From the NCBI GenBank assembly GCA_037447605.1, contig CM074820.1, positions 906,845-928,056 of the forward strand: a DNA stretch of 21,212 nucleotides, given 5' to 3'. The position numbers and the translations under genes are program-made. Positions 1 to 8,737 of this stretch are shown piece after piece; within the stretch, counting starts at the first letter, position 1, and the number at the start of each line of letters is the position of its first letter. Under the pieces are notes generated by a model, which had not been told where the DNA came from, did not search any database, and was given only the letters and a program-made list of their open reading frames with translations. The DNA comes from Zygnema circumcarinatum (taxonomy: Eukaryota > Streptophyta > Zygnematophyceae > Zygnematales > Zygnemataceae).

Positions 1-1
1 G

Positions 2-688
2 GAGAAGGAGCTCGGTTTTTGCAAGGAGTGTGTAGAGGGGAAGGCGCATCGGAAACCATTCGCGAGGAGCGGAGAGGAGGCGTACCACGCGCAGAAGAAA
101 CTAGAGTTAGTTCACACCGACCTTTGTGGCCCCGTGACACCGGCAACGAGTGGAGGAGCTCGGTACTTTATCACTTTTCTCGATGATTTTTCGAGGAAAA
201 TTTGGGTGAAAATTCTCAAGAACAAGTCTGAGGCTTTCGGAGCCTTCAGAGATTGGCAGACTCAGATGGAGCGAGAGAGCGGACAGAAACTGAAGACTCT
301 GCGCTCAGACAACGGAGGGGAGTTCAAGTCGAAGGAGTTCGGCGAGTACCTCAAGACTCGTGGAATTAGGCATGAATTTTCTGCTCCCTACTCCCCTCAA
401 AGTAATGGAGCTGCTGAAAGGGTAAATAGGACGTTGGGGGACATGGCGCGGACCATGCTGATAGATTCCCCCTTCCCGGCTTCTTTCTGGGGAGAGGCGG
501 TGATGACCGCAGCTTACCTTAGGAATAGATGCCCATCTTCTGTGCTCAAGGACCAGGTTCCTGAGGAGGTGTGGAGTGGGAGAAAACCCACGGTTTCCCA
601 CCTGAAGGCTTTCGGAGCGCGCTGCTGGTCGACGGTGCCGAAGGCGAGACAGAAGAGGAAGTTCGACTCGCGAGCCGTTGAAGGGTAG
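2..688 (+). pseudogene. Copia integrase, N-terminally truncated by the window edge
   Basis: This frame is open from base 2 to a TAG at 686-688. It starts in the zinc-binding end of integrase (FCKECVEGKAH, the last two cysteines of the HHCC site) and runs through the catalytic core. The three acidic residues are visible: Asp in HTDLCGP at 119-121, Asp in LRSDNGGEF at 308-310 and Glu in GAAERVNRT at 416-418. That gives the classic D-x62-D-x35-E spacing. Integrase joins the cDNA ends to the host chromosome. In copia elements it is part of one polyprotein with RT, but here a stop and a change of frame separate it from the RT frame, so this copy is probably broken. The first ATG at 134 is not a real start; the coding frame clearly continues upstream. 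Confidence 0.9.
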
Positions 689-704
689 GAGATTCCAGCT
701 TTGA

Positions 705-2909
705 CTTCTAACAAGAGCAGACTACAACATTGATAGTCGCACCTACAGGATTTGGAACCCGCGAGCGAAAGAAGTGCAGAGCTCGAGGGACATCACGGTG
801 GACGAGAAAGGGGCGGTGGCACGGCTAGGTGAGACCCAGCCCCAAAAGGCAGGATTGGAGATTGTGTATGAGGACGTGGAGACCAGCGGAGAAGGCGTTG
901 AAGCCTCTCAGGTCCCGGCTTTGGAGGAGATCAGCATGCCGGAGAGCGAAGGAGCTGACTCAGGAGCAATGCCGAACGTCGAGGCGGAGGCGGGAGTCGA
1001 ACCCGAAGTGCCGCAAGCAGGGGAGCCGGAGAAATCGACGGAGACGGCCCCACTACACACTCACCTGTCAGATGAGGAAGACTCGGTCGAAACTGTACCT
1101 TTGCACGGACAGGAGTCTGAGGACTTGGATATGGCCGAGAGAGACGCGATGAGGGCAAGGATGCCTCCGGGATTTGTTCCCGGAATTTTCTTCAACTCGA
1201 GGAGTGGGAGAACGCAAGGACCGCGGAGGAGCACCCGTGTGGTGAGGAGGCCTGAACGATACAGGCCGTCGCAGACTAACCTGATGCAGGAGAGAGTGCC
1301 TACGGACTCTGCTGACCTCGCAGGAGTTGCCCACTGCTACATGATCACTGAGCCGCAAACCTTCGAGGAGGCTCACGATGGGGTCGATGGAGCGAAGTGG
1401 CGAGCAGCGATCGATAGCGAGTGGAATAGTCTGATAGAGAACGGGACGTGGCGACTGGAGAAGCTGCCGAAGGGAAGGAGAGCCATTGGATGCAAGTGGG
1501 TGTTCAAGGTGAAGCGAAAGGCGGACGGGAGTGTCGACCGTTACAAGGCGCGGCTGGTGGCGAAGGGCTACAGCCAGAAGTACGGAATCGACTACACGGA
1601 GACTTTCGCCCCGGTGGTGAAGTTTAACTCCCTCCGTGCCCTAATCTCGATCGCAGCTGCTGAGGGGATGCATGTCCATCAGTTAGATATCAAGACCGCG
1701 TTTCTGTACGGAGATCTCGCTGAGGAGATCTACATGGAGCAGCCCGAAGGGAAAGTTGTCCCGGGGCAGGAGCATCTCGTCTGTCGCCTAGTGAAGAGTC
1801 TGTACGGACTGAAGCAGGCACCCAGGATCTGGTACGAGAAGATTGACGATCTTCTGAGGAGAAACGGATTTGCGCGCTTTGAGACGGATCATTCCGTCTA
1901 CCGACAAGGAGAGGAGGGAGATCTCATGTACGTTGGGATCTACGTGGATGACCTCATTATGGTGAGTCTCTCACTTGAGAGAATCAATGATCTGAAGAAG
2001 CTTTTGCAAGCTAACTTCCAGATGTCGGATCTAGGGGAGGCGCAGTATCTCCTGGGGATACAGCTGAAGAGGGGGCAGGACGGAAGTCTGTTCCTAAGTC
2101 AGAAGAAGTACGCCGCGGATGTACTTGCGAGATTCAATATGGAGGAGTGCAGACCGTGCACCAGCCCGATGGAGATCGGCGCGAGATTGTCGAAAGATAT
2201 GGAGCCCGCGACGGACGCGGAGGTTCAGCGCATGTACGGAGTGCCGTACAGATCTGCTATCGGAAGTTTAATGTACCTAATGATTGGTACCCGACCGGAC
2301 TTGGCGAAAGCTGTGAGCGCCGCGAGTCGGTTCATGGAGAATCCCGGCCCTGAGCATTGGGAGGCCGTAAAGCGAATCTTTCGGTTCGTACGGGGGACCT
2401 TGGAGTACGGACTCCGTTACGAGAGAGGGCCGAACAGAGTCATCGGATACACCGACTCTGACTGGGGAGGTGACGTGGACACATCGCGATCGACCTCCGG
2501 ATTTGTTTACCTGAACGCAGGTGGAGCGATCTCATGGAGCTCGAAGCTACAGGATTCGGTTGCGTTGTCTAGCACCGAAGGCGAGTACATGGGAGCATGT
2601 CACGCAGCGAAGGAGGGAGTTTGGTTCCAACATTTCTTTGATGAGTGTAAGAGGCCACAACGTCCTTTGACTTTGTTCACGGATAACCAGTCGTCCATTG
2701 CTCTTGTTGAAAACCCTGTGTTTCATAAGAGAACAAAGCACATCAGAGTGCAATACCATTTTGTGCGAGAATTGGTAGAGGAGGGGACGATTGTTGCGAA
2801 GTTCATGGGGACGAAGGAGCAGGCTGCGGATATGTTGACTAAGGGAGTTAACGGGGAGACACAACTAGTGAATAGCAGACTCATTGGGCTAGGGCCCATG
2901 AGGAACTGA
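705..2909 (+). CDS. Copia reverse transcriptase and RNase H (C-terminal part of pol)
   Basis: This frame is open for about 735 codons, with a stop at 2907-2909. After the integrase tail (YRIWNPRAKEV, from 744) comes an acidic, low-complexity linker to about 1160, then a short MPPGFVPGIFF motif and the copia-type RT (RVT_2). The catalytic aspartates are in HQLDIKTAFL (Asp at 1686-1688) and YVDD (1941-1952). RNase H follows with GYTDSDWGGD, STEGEY and DNQSS, and the frame ends in the conserved KEQAADMLTKG block. RT copies the element RNA into cDNA and RNase H removes the template. There is no own start codon, as expected for a polyprotein segment; the frame is reached from integrase across the disrupted stretch at 686-704. 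No stop or frameshift is seen inside, unlike its relative copia-2. Confidence 0.93.
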   Translation, partial: LLTRADYNIDSRTYRIWNPRAKEVQSSRDITVDEKGAVARLGETQPQKAGLEIVYEDVETSGEGVEASQVPALEEISMPESEGADSGAMPNVEAEAGVEPEVPQAGEPEKSTETAPLHTHLSDEEDSVETVPLHGQESEDLDMAERDAMRARMPPGFVPGIFFNSRSGRTQGPRRSTRVVRRPERYRPSQTNLMQERVPTDSADLAGVAHCYMITEPQTFEEAHDGVDGAKWRAAIDSEWNSLIENGTWRLEKLPKGRRAIGCKWVFKVKRKADGSVDRYKARLVAKGYSQKYGIDYTETFAPVVKFNSLRALISIAAAEGMHVHQLDIKTAFLYGDLAEEIYMEQPEGKVVPGQEHLVCRLVKSLYGLKQAPRIWYEKIDDLLRRNGFARFETDHSVYRQGEEGDLMYVGIYVDDLIMVSLSLERINDLKKLLQANFQMSDLGEAQYLLGIQLKRGQDGSLFLSQKKYAADVLARFNMEECRPCTSPMEIGARLSKDMEPATDAEVQRMYGVPYRSAIGSLMYLMIGTRPDLAKAVSAASRFMENPGPEHWEAVKRIFRFVRGTLEYGLRYERGPNRVIGYTDSDWGGDVDTSRSTSGFVYLNAGGAISWSSKLQDSVALSSTEGEYMGACHAAKEGVWFQHFFDECKRPQRPLTLFTDNQSSIALVENPVFHKRTKHIRVQYHFVRELVEEGTIVAKFMGTKEQAADMLTKGVNGETQLVNSRLIGLGPMRN

Positions 2910-2914
2910 GTCCC

Positions 2915-2924
2915 AAGAGGGGGA
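2915..2924 (+). other. Polypurine tract (plus-strand primer) of copia-1
   Basis: AAGAGGGGGA lies five bases after the pol stop codon and directly before the TGTTAG start of the 3' LTR, the standard place for a polypurine tract. The matching tract in copia-2 reads AAGATGGGGA. Confidence 0.85.
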
Positions 2925-2925
2925 T

Positions 2926-3505
2926 TGTTAGTGTTAGTGTGCTATAGTTAGACATTGTATGGGTTCGCTAGCTTAACGTTGTTGTGGTCTTTCGATTGGG
3001 AAACATGAGATCAGTAAGTAGTCACAGGAAATACGTACGATTACGAGACCCAAATGTCGGTGGCCCGATATACCGGCTGCCGAGGCGTAGGAGAATAGCC
3101 GGTGATGTCGGACGTGTCCGGACCCTTGAATGCTTGATCAGCCCGGTGGCCAGGCCCGAGGTCAGCTACGGGAGGAAGACGGCCAGCGGCCATGGACAAG
3201 TGTGGCAGCCCGGAAATGCGGCGGCGGAGGCCCTGAGTAGGTGGGCCCGGCCTTGAATGTATGCGGCGTCGCGCCAAATGGCAGCGCATCGCCAACAAAC
3301 CCGCGCACTCGGCGGGGATTCGAACTCAGGAGACCTCAGTATTCACCTAAGTCTTTTACCATTAAAAGGCAACGCGGATGTAAAAATGCTGCGGCCGCAC
3401 AACCCGTAGCCATAGCGTTTAAGCTACATTCCTCCCCACCTAAACTGGGCTCGTCCTCGAGCGCAGTCAAGGTTTTTCACGAGCAGCGTTCAAGCTCCTT
3501 CAACA
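2926..3505 (+). repeat. 3' LTR of copia-1, shortened and interrupted
   Basis: The LTR starts TGTTAGTGTTAGTGTGC and matches the start of the copia-2 LTRs until about 3021 (shared TAGACATTGTATGG and CATGAGATCA blocks). There a SINE-like sequence begins. Past the SINE, 3401-3505 is weakly LTR-like and ends GAGCAG...CTTCAACA, like the copia-2 LTR end at 14147. Only about 200 bp of LTR would remain against about 1.0 kb in copia-2, so the middle with promoter and U5 hairpin is missing. The start is sure; the end is inferred. Confidence 0.6.
3030..3400 (-). mobile_element. Candidate tRNA-derived SINE
   Basis: Read on the minus strand, this stretch has a tRNA-like head. An A-box-like GCCTTTTAATGGTAAAAG lies at about 3355-3372 and a B box GAGTTCGAATCCC at 3315-3327, separated by about 31 bases, the usual gap in tRNA-derived SINEs and pol III promoters. 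It lacks a properly paired tRNA cloverleaf, and a GC-rich body of some 270 bp follows. It sits inside the copia-1 LTR, whose similarity to other copies stops at about 3021, so it looks like an insertion. I could not find clean target-site duplications or a poly(A) or poly(T) tail, so both ends are approximate. Confidence 0.55.
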
Positions 3506-3543
3506 CATGGACTACGGCCTCAGTCCCGAAGGCCACTGAGGAA

Positions 3544-4773
3544 TGTTGATGTATAGGTACATCAAGGTGTTGGTACTTAGTTCCTCGCATGAATGTTGTC
3601 CGGGAGATCATGTGTTGATGTAGGGACAATGTCATGCTTGAATGGTCATGTTTGGTGTAGGTCCCGAGCATGGGGGTACTTAAAGTGCTGCAGGGCATGA
3701 ATGCGAAGGTGGGAAGGTCTAGGGTGCATTGGAATTTGCGGCGAGCTGACGTGCCAAAAGGGGTGTGGCCGGATCGCGCGTGGTGGTTGGAGGCCCAGGC
3801 GATGCAGGGCGGCCCAGCATTTATCACGACGGCAGCGGAAATGTTGGGGCCCAGGCGGAGTCTTCCCTGATGCGAAAGCCGGATCTGTAAAATGTATGAT
3901 TGGTCGGCGCCCGGAGGTAGCGGCGCATGGCTCTGTGTGTGTATCAACCCCACATTGTGTATTATTGATGTGTGTACTAGCGACGCAATCTATAAAGCGG
4001 AACATAACTCATGATTAGGTATGTACACTTTTCGAGTGCGGACATTGGTGATCTTTGAGGCCCAGTAGCCGGCCAGTCGAGAAAGTGACGTGGCCAGCGA
4101 CCGCGGCCAATTCGAAAGTGACGCAAGGCGGCGTCCGGAGAATGTCGGCGCTGATCGGGGAGTGAGGGCTATTTTGCATGGCCGGTGTGTCTTATGTGTG
4201 GAGGGCGATGGCAGTGGAAGCACAGCGATGTGATTCAGGGTAAGGCTTTGTAGGGCCTAGATGCGATCGTGAGCTTCACGGGGGTCCAGCATCTTGGTGA
4301 GTTAGTGAGAGTCGGATCGTCGCGGTGGGGCAGGATCAAGGCGAGGCGAGTTTGGATCCGGCTTGGTGAGGGCTGGATCATAAATGGCCAGGAAGATCGA
4401 CGAACCTGATTAGATGGGATAAGGCCCTTATAGCGCTGCATGGGTGGCCGTGACATGGCGGCGTCACGTGACCAAAAGGCACGCCACCATGGTATATTAG
4501 GGAGCAAGCTTGGCTTCCTGCTACTCGCACTCACTTTCGAGCGTTATCTTTTGCTCAACCGTGTTAGGAAGAAGTGAAAGCGAGGAGCCTTGAGGAGTCG
4601 GCCTTGTGTAGGAGGTCGTGAAAGAACTATCTCTCATCATGGTTAACTCTAGTGAAGAGTTAGAGATGTGTCCCTCTCGTGTTGAGGTAGAGGAGAAGTT
4701 CAAGCAAGCATATAGTGCTTAGCTACTGCAGTTGGGGTGTAAGCTGCCTATCAGTGGATAGGACAGTGCTCAT
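3544..4773 (+). repeat. LTR-like repeat A
   Basis: It begins TGTTGATGTATAGGTACATC and carries GTTGGTACTTAGTTCC soon after. It shares its first 110 bp or so and its last 230 bp or so with repeat B directly downstream; the middles have diverged. The copia-3 LTR has a related early block (GTTGTTGGTACTAAGTTCT, from 15319), so this is most likely the LTR of a related copia family. A promoter-like block lies at 4450-4500. No gag, pol, primer site or polypurine tract is seen on either side. Reading frames here are short and show no protein-family motif. Confidence 0.65.
4450..4500 (+). promoter_or_regulatory. U3-type promoter block of repeat A: GTGAC / G-box / TATA
   Basis: GTGACATG at 4450 is followed by the perfect palindrome GTCACGTGAC (4463-4472, containing the G-box core CACGTG) and a TATA-like GGTATATTAG (4491-4500). 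The same order, GTGAC-type motif then TATA, is present in the other LTRs of the window. Confidence 0.5.
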
Positions 4774-5915
4774 TGTTGATGTATGAGGTACATCAAGTTG
4801 TTGGTACTTAGTTCCTAGCATGAATGTTGTCGGGGACATCAATGTTTTGGTGTAGGGACAATGTCATGCATAGTGTTCGGTAATGGACCCGGTTTTATGG
4901 GTGAATGCGATATGGATTAGGAGCCGCGATGCAGTCCCCAAGGAATAAGTGTCCCCAGAATTAAAACAGGTTTCGCGACCTTGACTTAGTGACAAAGGGG
5001 CGGAGTGCGCACAGATACGGAGCAGATGTGGCCGTCTGGGGCGTAGCCCGAATATCTGGGAGCGGCGGAAGTTGGCGGGCCGGAGATTTGGAAGCCTTGG
5101 CGGATTCGCGTGGCGACATGATTAGTCGCTGGCAACCGCGAATCGCCCAGCGGCGTCTCTATGCAATGACAATGACGCGCATGGATTCGGCAATGTCGAT
5201 TAGAGGAAATATGTGTGAGATAATGAGTCTCGCGGCGTTAGTCGTAGCGAAGCGGATATCGGCCAGCGCGACATGGCACAACTAGAAGGACTTTTGGCTG
5301 ATGCTTGGCAGCGAGGTGAAGCGTCGATGGAAGCGCCCGAGGGAAGTGGTGGCCGGTCGAGCGGCGCCGCGTGGACCCTTTCGGTAGTGGGTCAGCGAGG
5401 TGCGAGCGTCGCGGAAGAAAGGTGAGCTAGCAGGAAAAGTGAGAAGGGACAAAAGAGGACCCGGCAGCGAGTTAGCTATGCGGTGGGCAAAGCGTGAGTC
5501 GGTGCGAGAGGCTATGGGTTCTGGGACCACTATACGTGGAATTAAGCTAATTGGGTCGCCCGCTTTGCCGGATGCTGGGAAGCGACGCATTGACGTGACA
5601 ACTTGTGTCGATCACACATATATGTTGTTCAAGGGAGCAAACTCACTGTCAACTTACTCTCTCAAAGATATTTATCACTGCTTCGACCTTACGTGTTAGG
5701 AAGAGTAAAGCCGAGGCTGAGCCTAGAAGTCGACGCCCATTGTATGAAGGTCGTCAGAAGGAACTTAGCTCTCATCATGCTAAGCTTTAGTGAAGAAGTT
5801 AGATGATGTATTGCCCTCATGTGTTGAGGTAGAGGAGGAGTTCATGGAGGCAGTTAGTGCTTGGCTACTGCAGTTGGGGTGTAGGCTGTCTATCAGAGGA
5901 TAGGATAACGCTCAT
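4774..5915 (+). repeat. LTR-like repeat B, abutting A head to tail
   Basis: It starts TGTTGATGTATGAGGTACAT with no spacer after repeat A and ends, like A, in CTGCAGTTGGGGTGTA...GGATAGGA...CTCAT. The two are clearly related at both ends but diverged in the centre, so this is an old pair. A promoter-like block lies at 5591-5624. Beyond its end the sequence continues into the 435-bp tandem repeat, which may be the rest of the same LTR. No coding region is seen inside. Confidence 0.65.
5591..5624 (+). promoter_or_regulatory. U3-type promoter block of repeat B: TGACGTGACA / TATA
   Basis: TGACGTGACA (5591-5600) is followed by a CACATATATG TATA-like box ending at 5624. The TGACGT core is the binding motif of plant bZIP factors. 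The same TGACGTGACA occurs before the TATA region in copia-3 and the right-hand LTR of copia-2. Confidence 0.5.
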
Positions 5916-6345
5916 GTGAGGAGGAGAATCTAGCATAAGGGATTATGTAGATTACTTAGAAACTTGTATTACACTCATGAAGTTTAAGGAGTTTTGGGGC
6001 CGTGGGCTTTTCTCGCCTCACTGTAAATCATTGTCGTGTGAGTCCTGTGTTGGATAGCGTGGTGGATGAGTGGAGGAGACCATTGTATGGGCGGTGTGTT
6101 GCTCCACACGAGGAGATCATTGGACGAGCGTGGACTTGAGGAGCCGAGACCATGGAGGAGTTGAAGTGTTCTTGTAGGTGGCGCTTTTAGTTTCCGCTGT
6201 GCGCACCCGGCAAGGGGTGGATGGAAGGCAGATCGTGGAGGAAGCGGTATGTGGCCCAAGTGGAAGATGAAGAAAGTTTTGAGCTTCATCCGGGCATGTA
6301 TTTATCCCTTCCTTGAAGTCTGCCCTCTGGCCCCTTGCACCAACA
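5911..6345 (+). repeat. Tandem repeat, unit 1 (about 435 bp)
   Basis: It runs from CTCATGTGAGGAGGAGAATC to TTGCACCAACA and is repeated directly downstream with small indels. Shared blocks include ACCATTGTATGGGCGGTGTG, GAGCCGAGACCATGGAG, GAAGTGTTCTTG and CGGTATGTGGCC. It carries the AAGGAG hairpin motif at 5986-6019. Reading frames differ between the units and no protein motif is seen, so I judge it non-coding. Confidence 0.85.
5986..6019 (+). other. LTR hairpin motif in tandem unit 1
   Basis: AAGGAGTTTTGGGGCCGTGG continues into GCTTTTCTCGCCTC, a variant of the hairpin motif found in the copia LTRs of this window. The 3' arm is imperfect here. Confidence 0.5.
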
Positions 6346-6788
6346 CTCATGAGAGGAGGAGAATCAAGCATAAGGTTATATGTAGATTTCCTAAGAGAGC
6401 TTGTATTACACCTATGAATGTTAAGGAGTTTTAGGGCCGAGGGCTTTCTCCTTATACTTGTGTCATTCGTCACATGTGAGTCCTTGTGTTGGATTGGAGT
6501 GATGAATGGGTGGGAAGCGACCATTGTATGGGCGGTGTGTGTGCATCACACGTGGAGACCATTGGGCGTGTAATTTGAAGAGCCGAGACCATGGAGGGAG
6601 ATGAAGAAGTGTTCTTGCTTGACAGGTGGCAGCGTTTTTGAACCCATTTGTCTTTGGTGAGGGAGGAAGAAGGCATATCATGGCCGGACGGTATGTGGCC
6701 TAAGCCAGAAGTGGAAAAGTTTTGGAGTGTTCACTCAAGCATGTTTGCTCCTTCCCATGAGTCTCTCCTTACGCCCCCTCGCACCAAC
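6346..6788 (+). repeat. Tandem repeat, unit 2 (about 443 bp)
   Basis: This is the second copy, from CTCATGAGAGGAGGAGAATC to CGCACCAACA. Its AAGGAG hairpin motif at 6423-6453 is better preserved than in unit 1. The sequence before the hairpin (AGCTTGTATTACACC) resembles that before the same hairpin in the copia-3 LTR, so the unit is probably LTR-derived. Confidence 0.85.
6423..6453 (+). other. LTR hairpin motif in tandem unit 2
   Basis: AAGGAGTTTTAGGGCCGAGG followed by GCTTTCTCCTT. The ends AAGGAG and CTCCTT are perfectly complementary, giving a six-base stem. Confidence 0.6.
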
Positions 6789-7267
6789 AGAGTGAGTATC
6801 GAGCTTATGGTTGAAGTCTTGGAGCATTTGGTGCTTAAGGTTGATCCTAGCTTATGGGTGAAACCCTGAAGAGTGCCAAGTGATAGTGAGGGTCTGGGAG
6901 CATGCGAAGTGAGGATCACTGATTCGCGAGAGTATGAGTTCCAAAGGAGAGAGATCCTTGGTAGAGAAAAGAGCTAAAGGATAGTTCTTTAGAAGAGCTA
7001 ATGGTTGGCTCAAAAGGTACTCAAGAGGATAGATATGGTCAAACTCCTAGTCACGTTGATGGTTTCGTTTGTAGCAAGCAAGTTGCTGAAATAGTCAGCT
7101 TGGAGAAGCTACAGGAAGGAGAGAATGCGTTTAGAGTTCTAGTCTTGACAGCTCGATGGAAAGAGTGCGAAAGAAGGCTAGATTAACGACATTGGAATTG
7201 GTGTTGTTTTGAGAGACTTGGCTCAAGGGAGTCAAGGTCCGGCGGCGTGGAGGTGGTGCATTGAGTT
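6789..7267. other. Unassigned stretch between tandem repeat and gypsy-1
   Basis: This segment is less GC-rich than its neighbours. The + strand has short open frames (one ending at 6869, one at 7001-7186), but none shows a motif I recognise and all are broken by nearby stops. It may be a leader or gag remnant of the element that owned the tandem repeat, or a host-sequence fragment. I cannot tell which. Confidence 0.3.
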
Positions 7268-8061
7268 GCACATATTGTAACGACCGCGGGGCTAATCCCT
7301 CCTCGGTCTTGCGCGGAATACGCTCGATCGCACTCAACTTGGGGCAAATCAAAGAAAGCGGGAGAAAGAGGGAGGGAAAGCGAGGAGAGGCGCGTACTGA
7401 AGTGCAACGAAGATAAATTTCGTTGGCACCGATAACCTACAACCTATACTTCCCGTTGAACCTCTGCAATGGAGGGATTGGAAGCTTAGAGTACATCCAG
7501 GTGGTAGGTTGCCACGTGTCCGGGCTGAATATAGGTGAAGGAAGTCTAGCAATCTGAAAACGCTTCCTTGGTCCGATATAGGCGCCACTTGTGCCAGTAG
7601 CGCCGCCTCTGTCAGTGCAGCGGATCCCCTACAGCAGCCTTGGCGATCCCGGCCGTCGTGCATGCAGCGGCAACCAGCGGTATGGGCGGCGAGTTACGTT
7701 AGCGATTGCAACCACTGCGACTTTCGCGGATTCGATCTAAGACTACGAGGTCTAGGTAGTCCCGGCGCCCTGACAACCACTTTCGGCCCCGCGCAGGTGA
7801 AATACTAGGGCCAGTCGCTTCAGTACTCCAGAGCTGGCCCCATGGCGTTTAACTTCCTTTCTTCCCAGCGAGAATGTAGGCGCCCTCGTTCACGTGTGTA
7901 GAATTAGTAAAAGGCGTGGCGGTTTCCCAGCGGCAGCGTCGAACTCCTACGTGGTGGCTTGGGGAGGCACCAGCTGATAATCGGTCAAGTCCCTTTCAGG
8001 AGTTAGCGGGGCGGCTCGGAACCCCGGCGCCTGGCGCTCTACCGGCTGCTTTCCCGATTAC
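7268..8061 (-). repeat. Probable 3' LTR of gypsy-1
   Basis: Read on the minus strand, this begins TGTAATCGGGAAAGCAG right after the chromodomain remnant and ends CCGCGGTCGTTACA, so it has TGTAA...TTACA ends, typical of gypsy LTRs. It has no coding content I recognise. There is no second copy in the window to compare, and no good polypurine tract precedes it, so the start is uncertain while the end is more convincing. Confidence 0.5.
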
Positions 8062-8737
8062 AAGTTGATGAGCTCCTGGCAATTGGTTAAGTTGCCTCGG
8101 CTTCCCATGTGCTATGTTCAACCCCATAGCCCAACCATTTCACGAGGTATTCGTGACGGGAAGATCGACCCTTTCTCACAATACGGTGGGCTTGAATGGT
8201 TTCAACTTCATACTCAAGTTCACCTTCAAGTTCCACTGGTGGGGGAGGTGGCTGGATCCTCCCATCGCTACGGTAGACCTTTAGCAAACCCACATGAAAG
8301 ACCGGATGCACCTTCATGTGGGATGGTAAATCCAACCTCGTAAGCGACATCGAGGTTGGATCTCGCCGCTTCACGCACTCGAAAAGGTCCGATGATGGGC
8401 CACGCCTACGCGGTTCCGGCCATAGTTGTGCCCTGTGCCCGCCGTACTTAGCACATCCCCTACTTCCTTCCCTGGCTGAAGGGGTGAGTTGGGTACGGCA
8501 CTACAAGATAAGGGCCTTCTCGGTCGTTGACTGAGCCGCCAAAGTGGTCTGGCCGTGGCTCCCTCTCGGGACCGGCATTAGTCGGACAAAAAGCCTTGAC
8601 TCCATGGAGGTTGAGTCCCATCAGCTTCCAAGGATCGGGGTTCTCGACTCCTGCGTTCCATGTGTCAGGCTGATCCTCGTTGCAGGATTTAGAGGATGCC
8701 GGCCAAAGTTCGAAGAAAGGGGTGGTACCAATGGATT
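8062..8737 (-). pseudogene. Gypsy-1 pol remnant: integrase C-terminal part and chromodomain
   Basis: From the right edge, the minus strand reads SIGTTPFF (the STG-x-x-PFF box of gypsy integrases), then decayed linker sequence. The clear frame at 8087-8374 holds LPSHMKVHPVFHVGLLKVYR and the chromodomain EYEVETI...EYLVKWLGYG...STWEAE. The chromodomain aromatic residues (Tyr, Trp, Trp) are present; in chromoviruses this domain guides integration to marked chromatin. A one-base loss near 8086 shifts the frame, and the expected tail (LTNCQELI) continues in another frame. Several more shifts lie at 8430-8700. It is a dead copy, cut upstream by the copia-2 insertion. Confidence 0.88.

Larger units (their letters stand above)
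1..3505 (+). mobile_element. Ty1/copia retrotransposon copia-1, 5' part outside the window
   Basis: The order integrase, reverse transcriptase, RNase H, polypurine tract, LTR is that of Ty1/copia. The element enters from the left edge inside the zinc-binding end of integrase, so gag, protease and the 5' LTR are not visible. Its last ten residues (RLIGLGPMRN), its polypurine tract and the first bases of its LTR are nearly the same as those of copia-2 at 8738-15194 on the other strand, so the two are members of one family. The right limit is tentative: a CTTCAACA end at 3505 resembles the CTTCAACA end of the copia-2 LTR. The pol frame is far better preserved than in copia-2, which suggests a younger copy. 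Confidence 0.9.
7268..8737 (-). mobile_element. Ty3/gypsy chromovirus gypsy-1, 3' fragment
   Basis: On the minus strand, the end of an integrase and a chromodomain are followed by a probable 3' LTR ending in GTTACA at 7268. The right-hand side is cut at 8737-8738 by the copia-2 LTR in the middle of the integrase. I did not find the matching upstream part (gag, PR, RT, start of integrase) beyond copia-2; 15195-15278 is too short to decide. Confidence 0.75.

Noticed and set aside
3310-3375. Functional tRNA gene on the minus strand
   Set aside because: The A and B boxes are present, but the acceptor and T stems do not pair and no clear anticodon arm can be drawn. A SINE head fits better.
3477-3953. 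158-residue minus-strand frame over the start of repeat A
   Set aside because: No motif, not kept in repeat B, and it crosses the repeat boundary at 3544.
5282-5699. Frames of about 100 residues on both strands in repeat B
   Set aside because: They are not shared with repeat A and have no motif; the region is LTR-like and non-coding.
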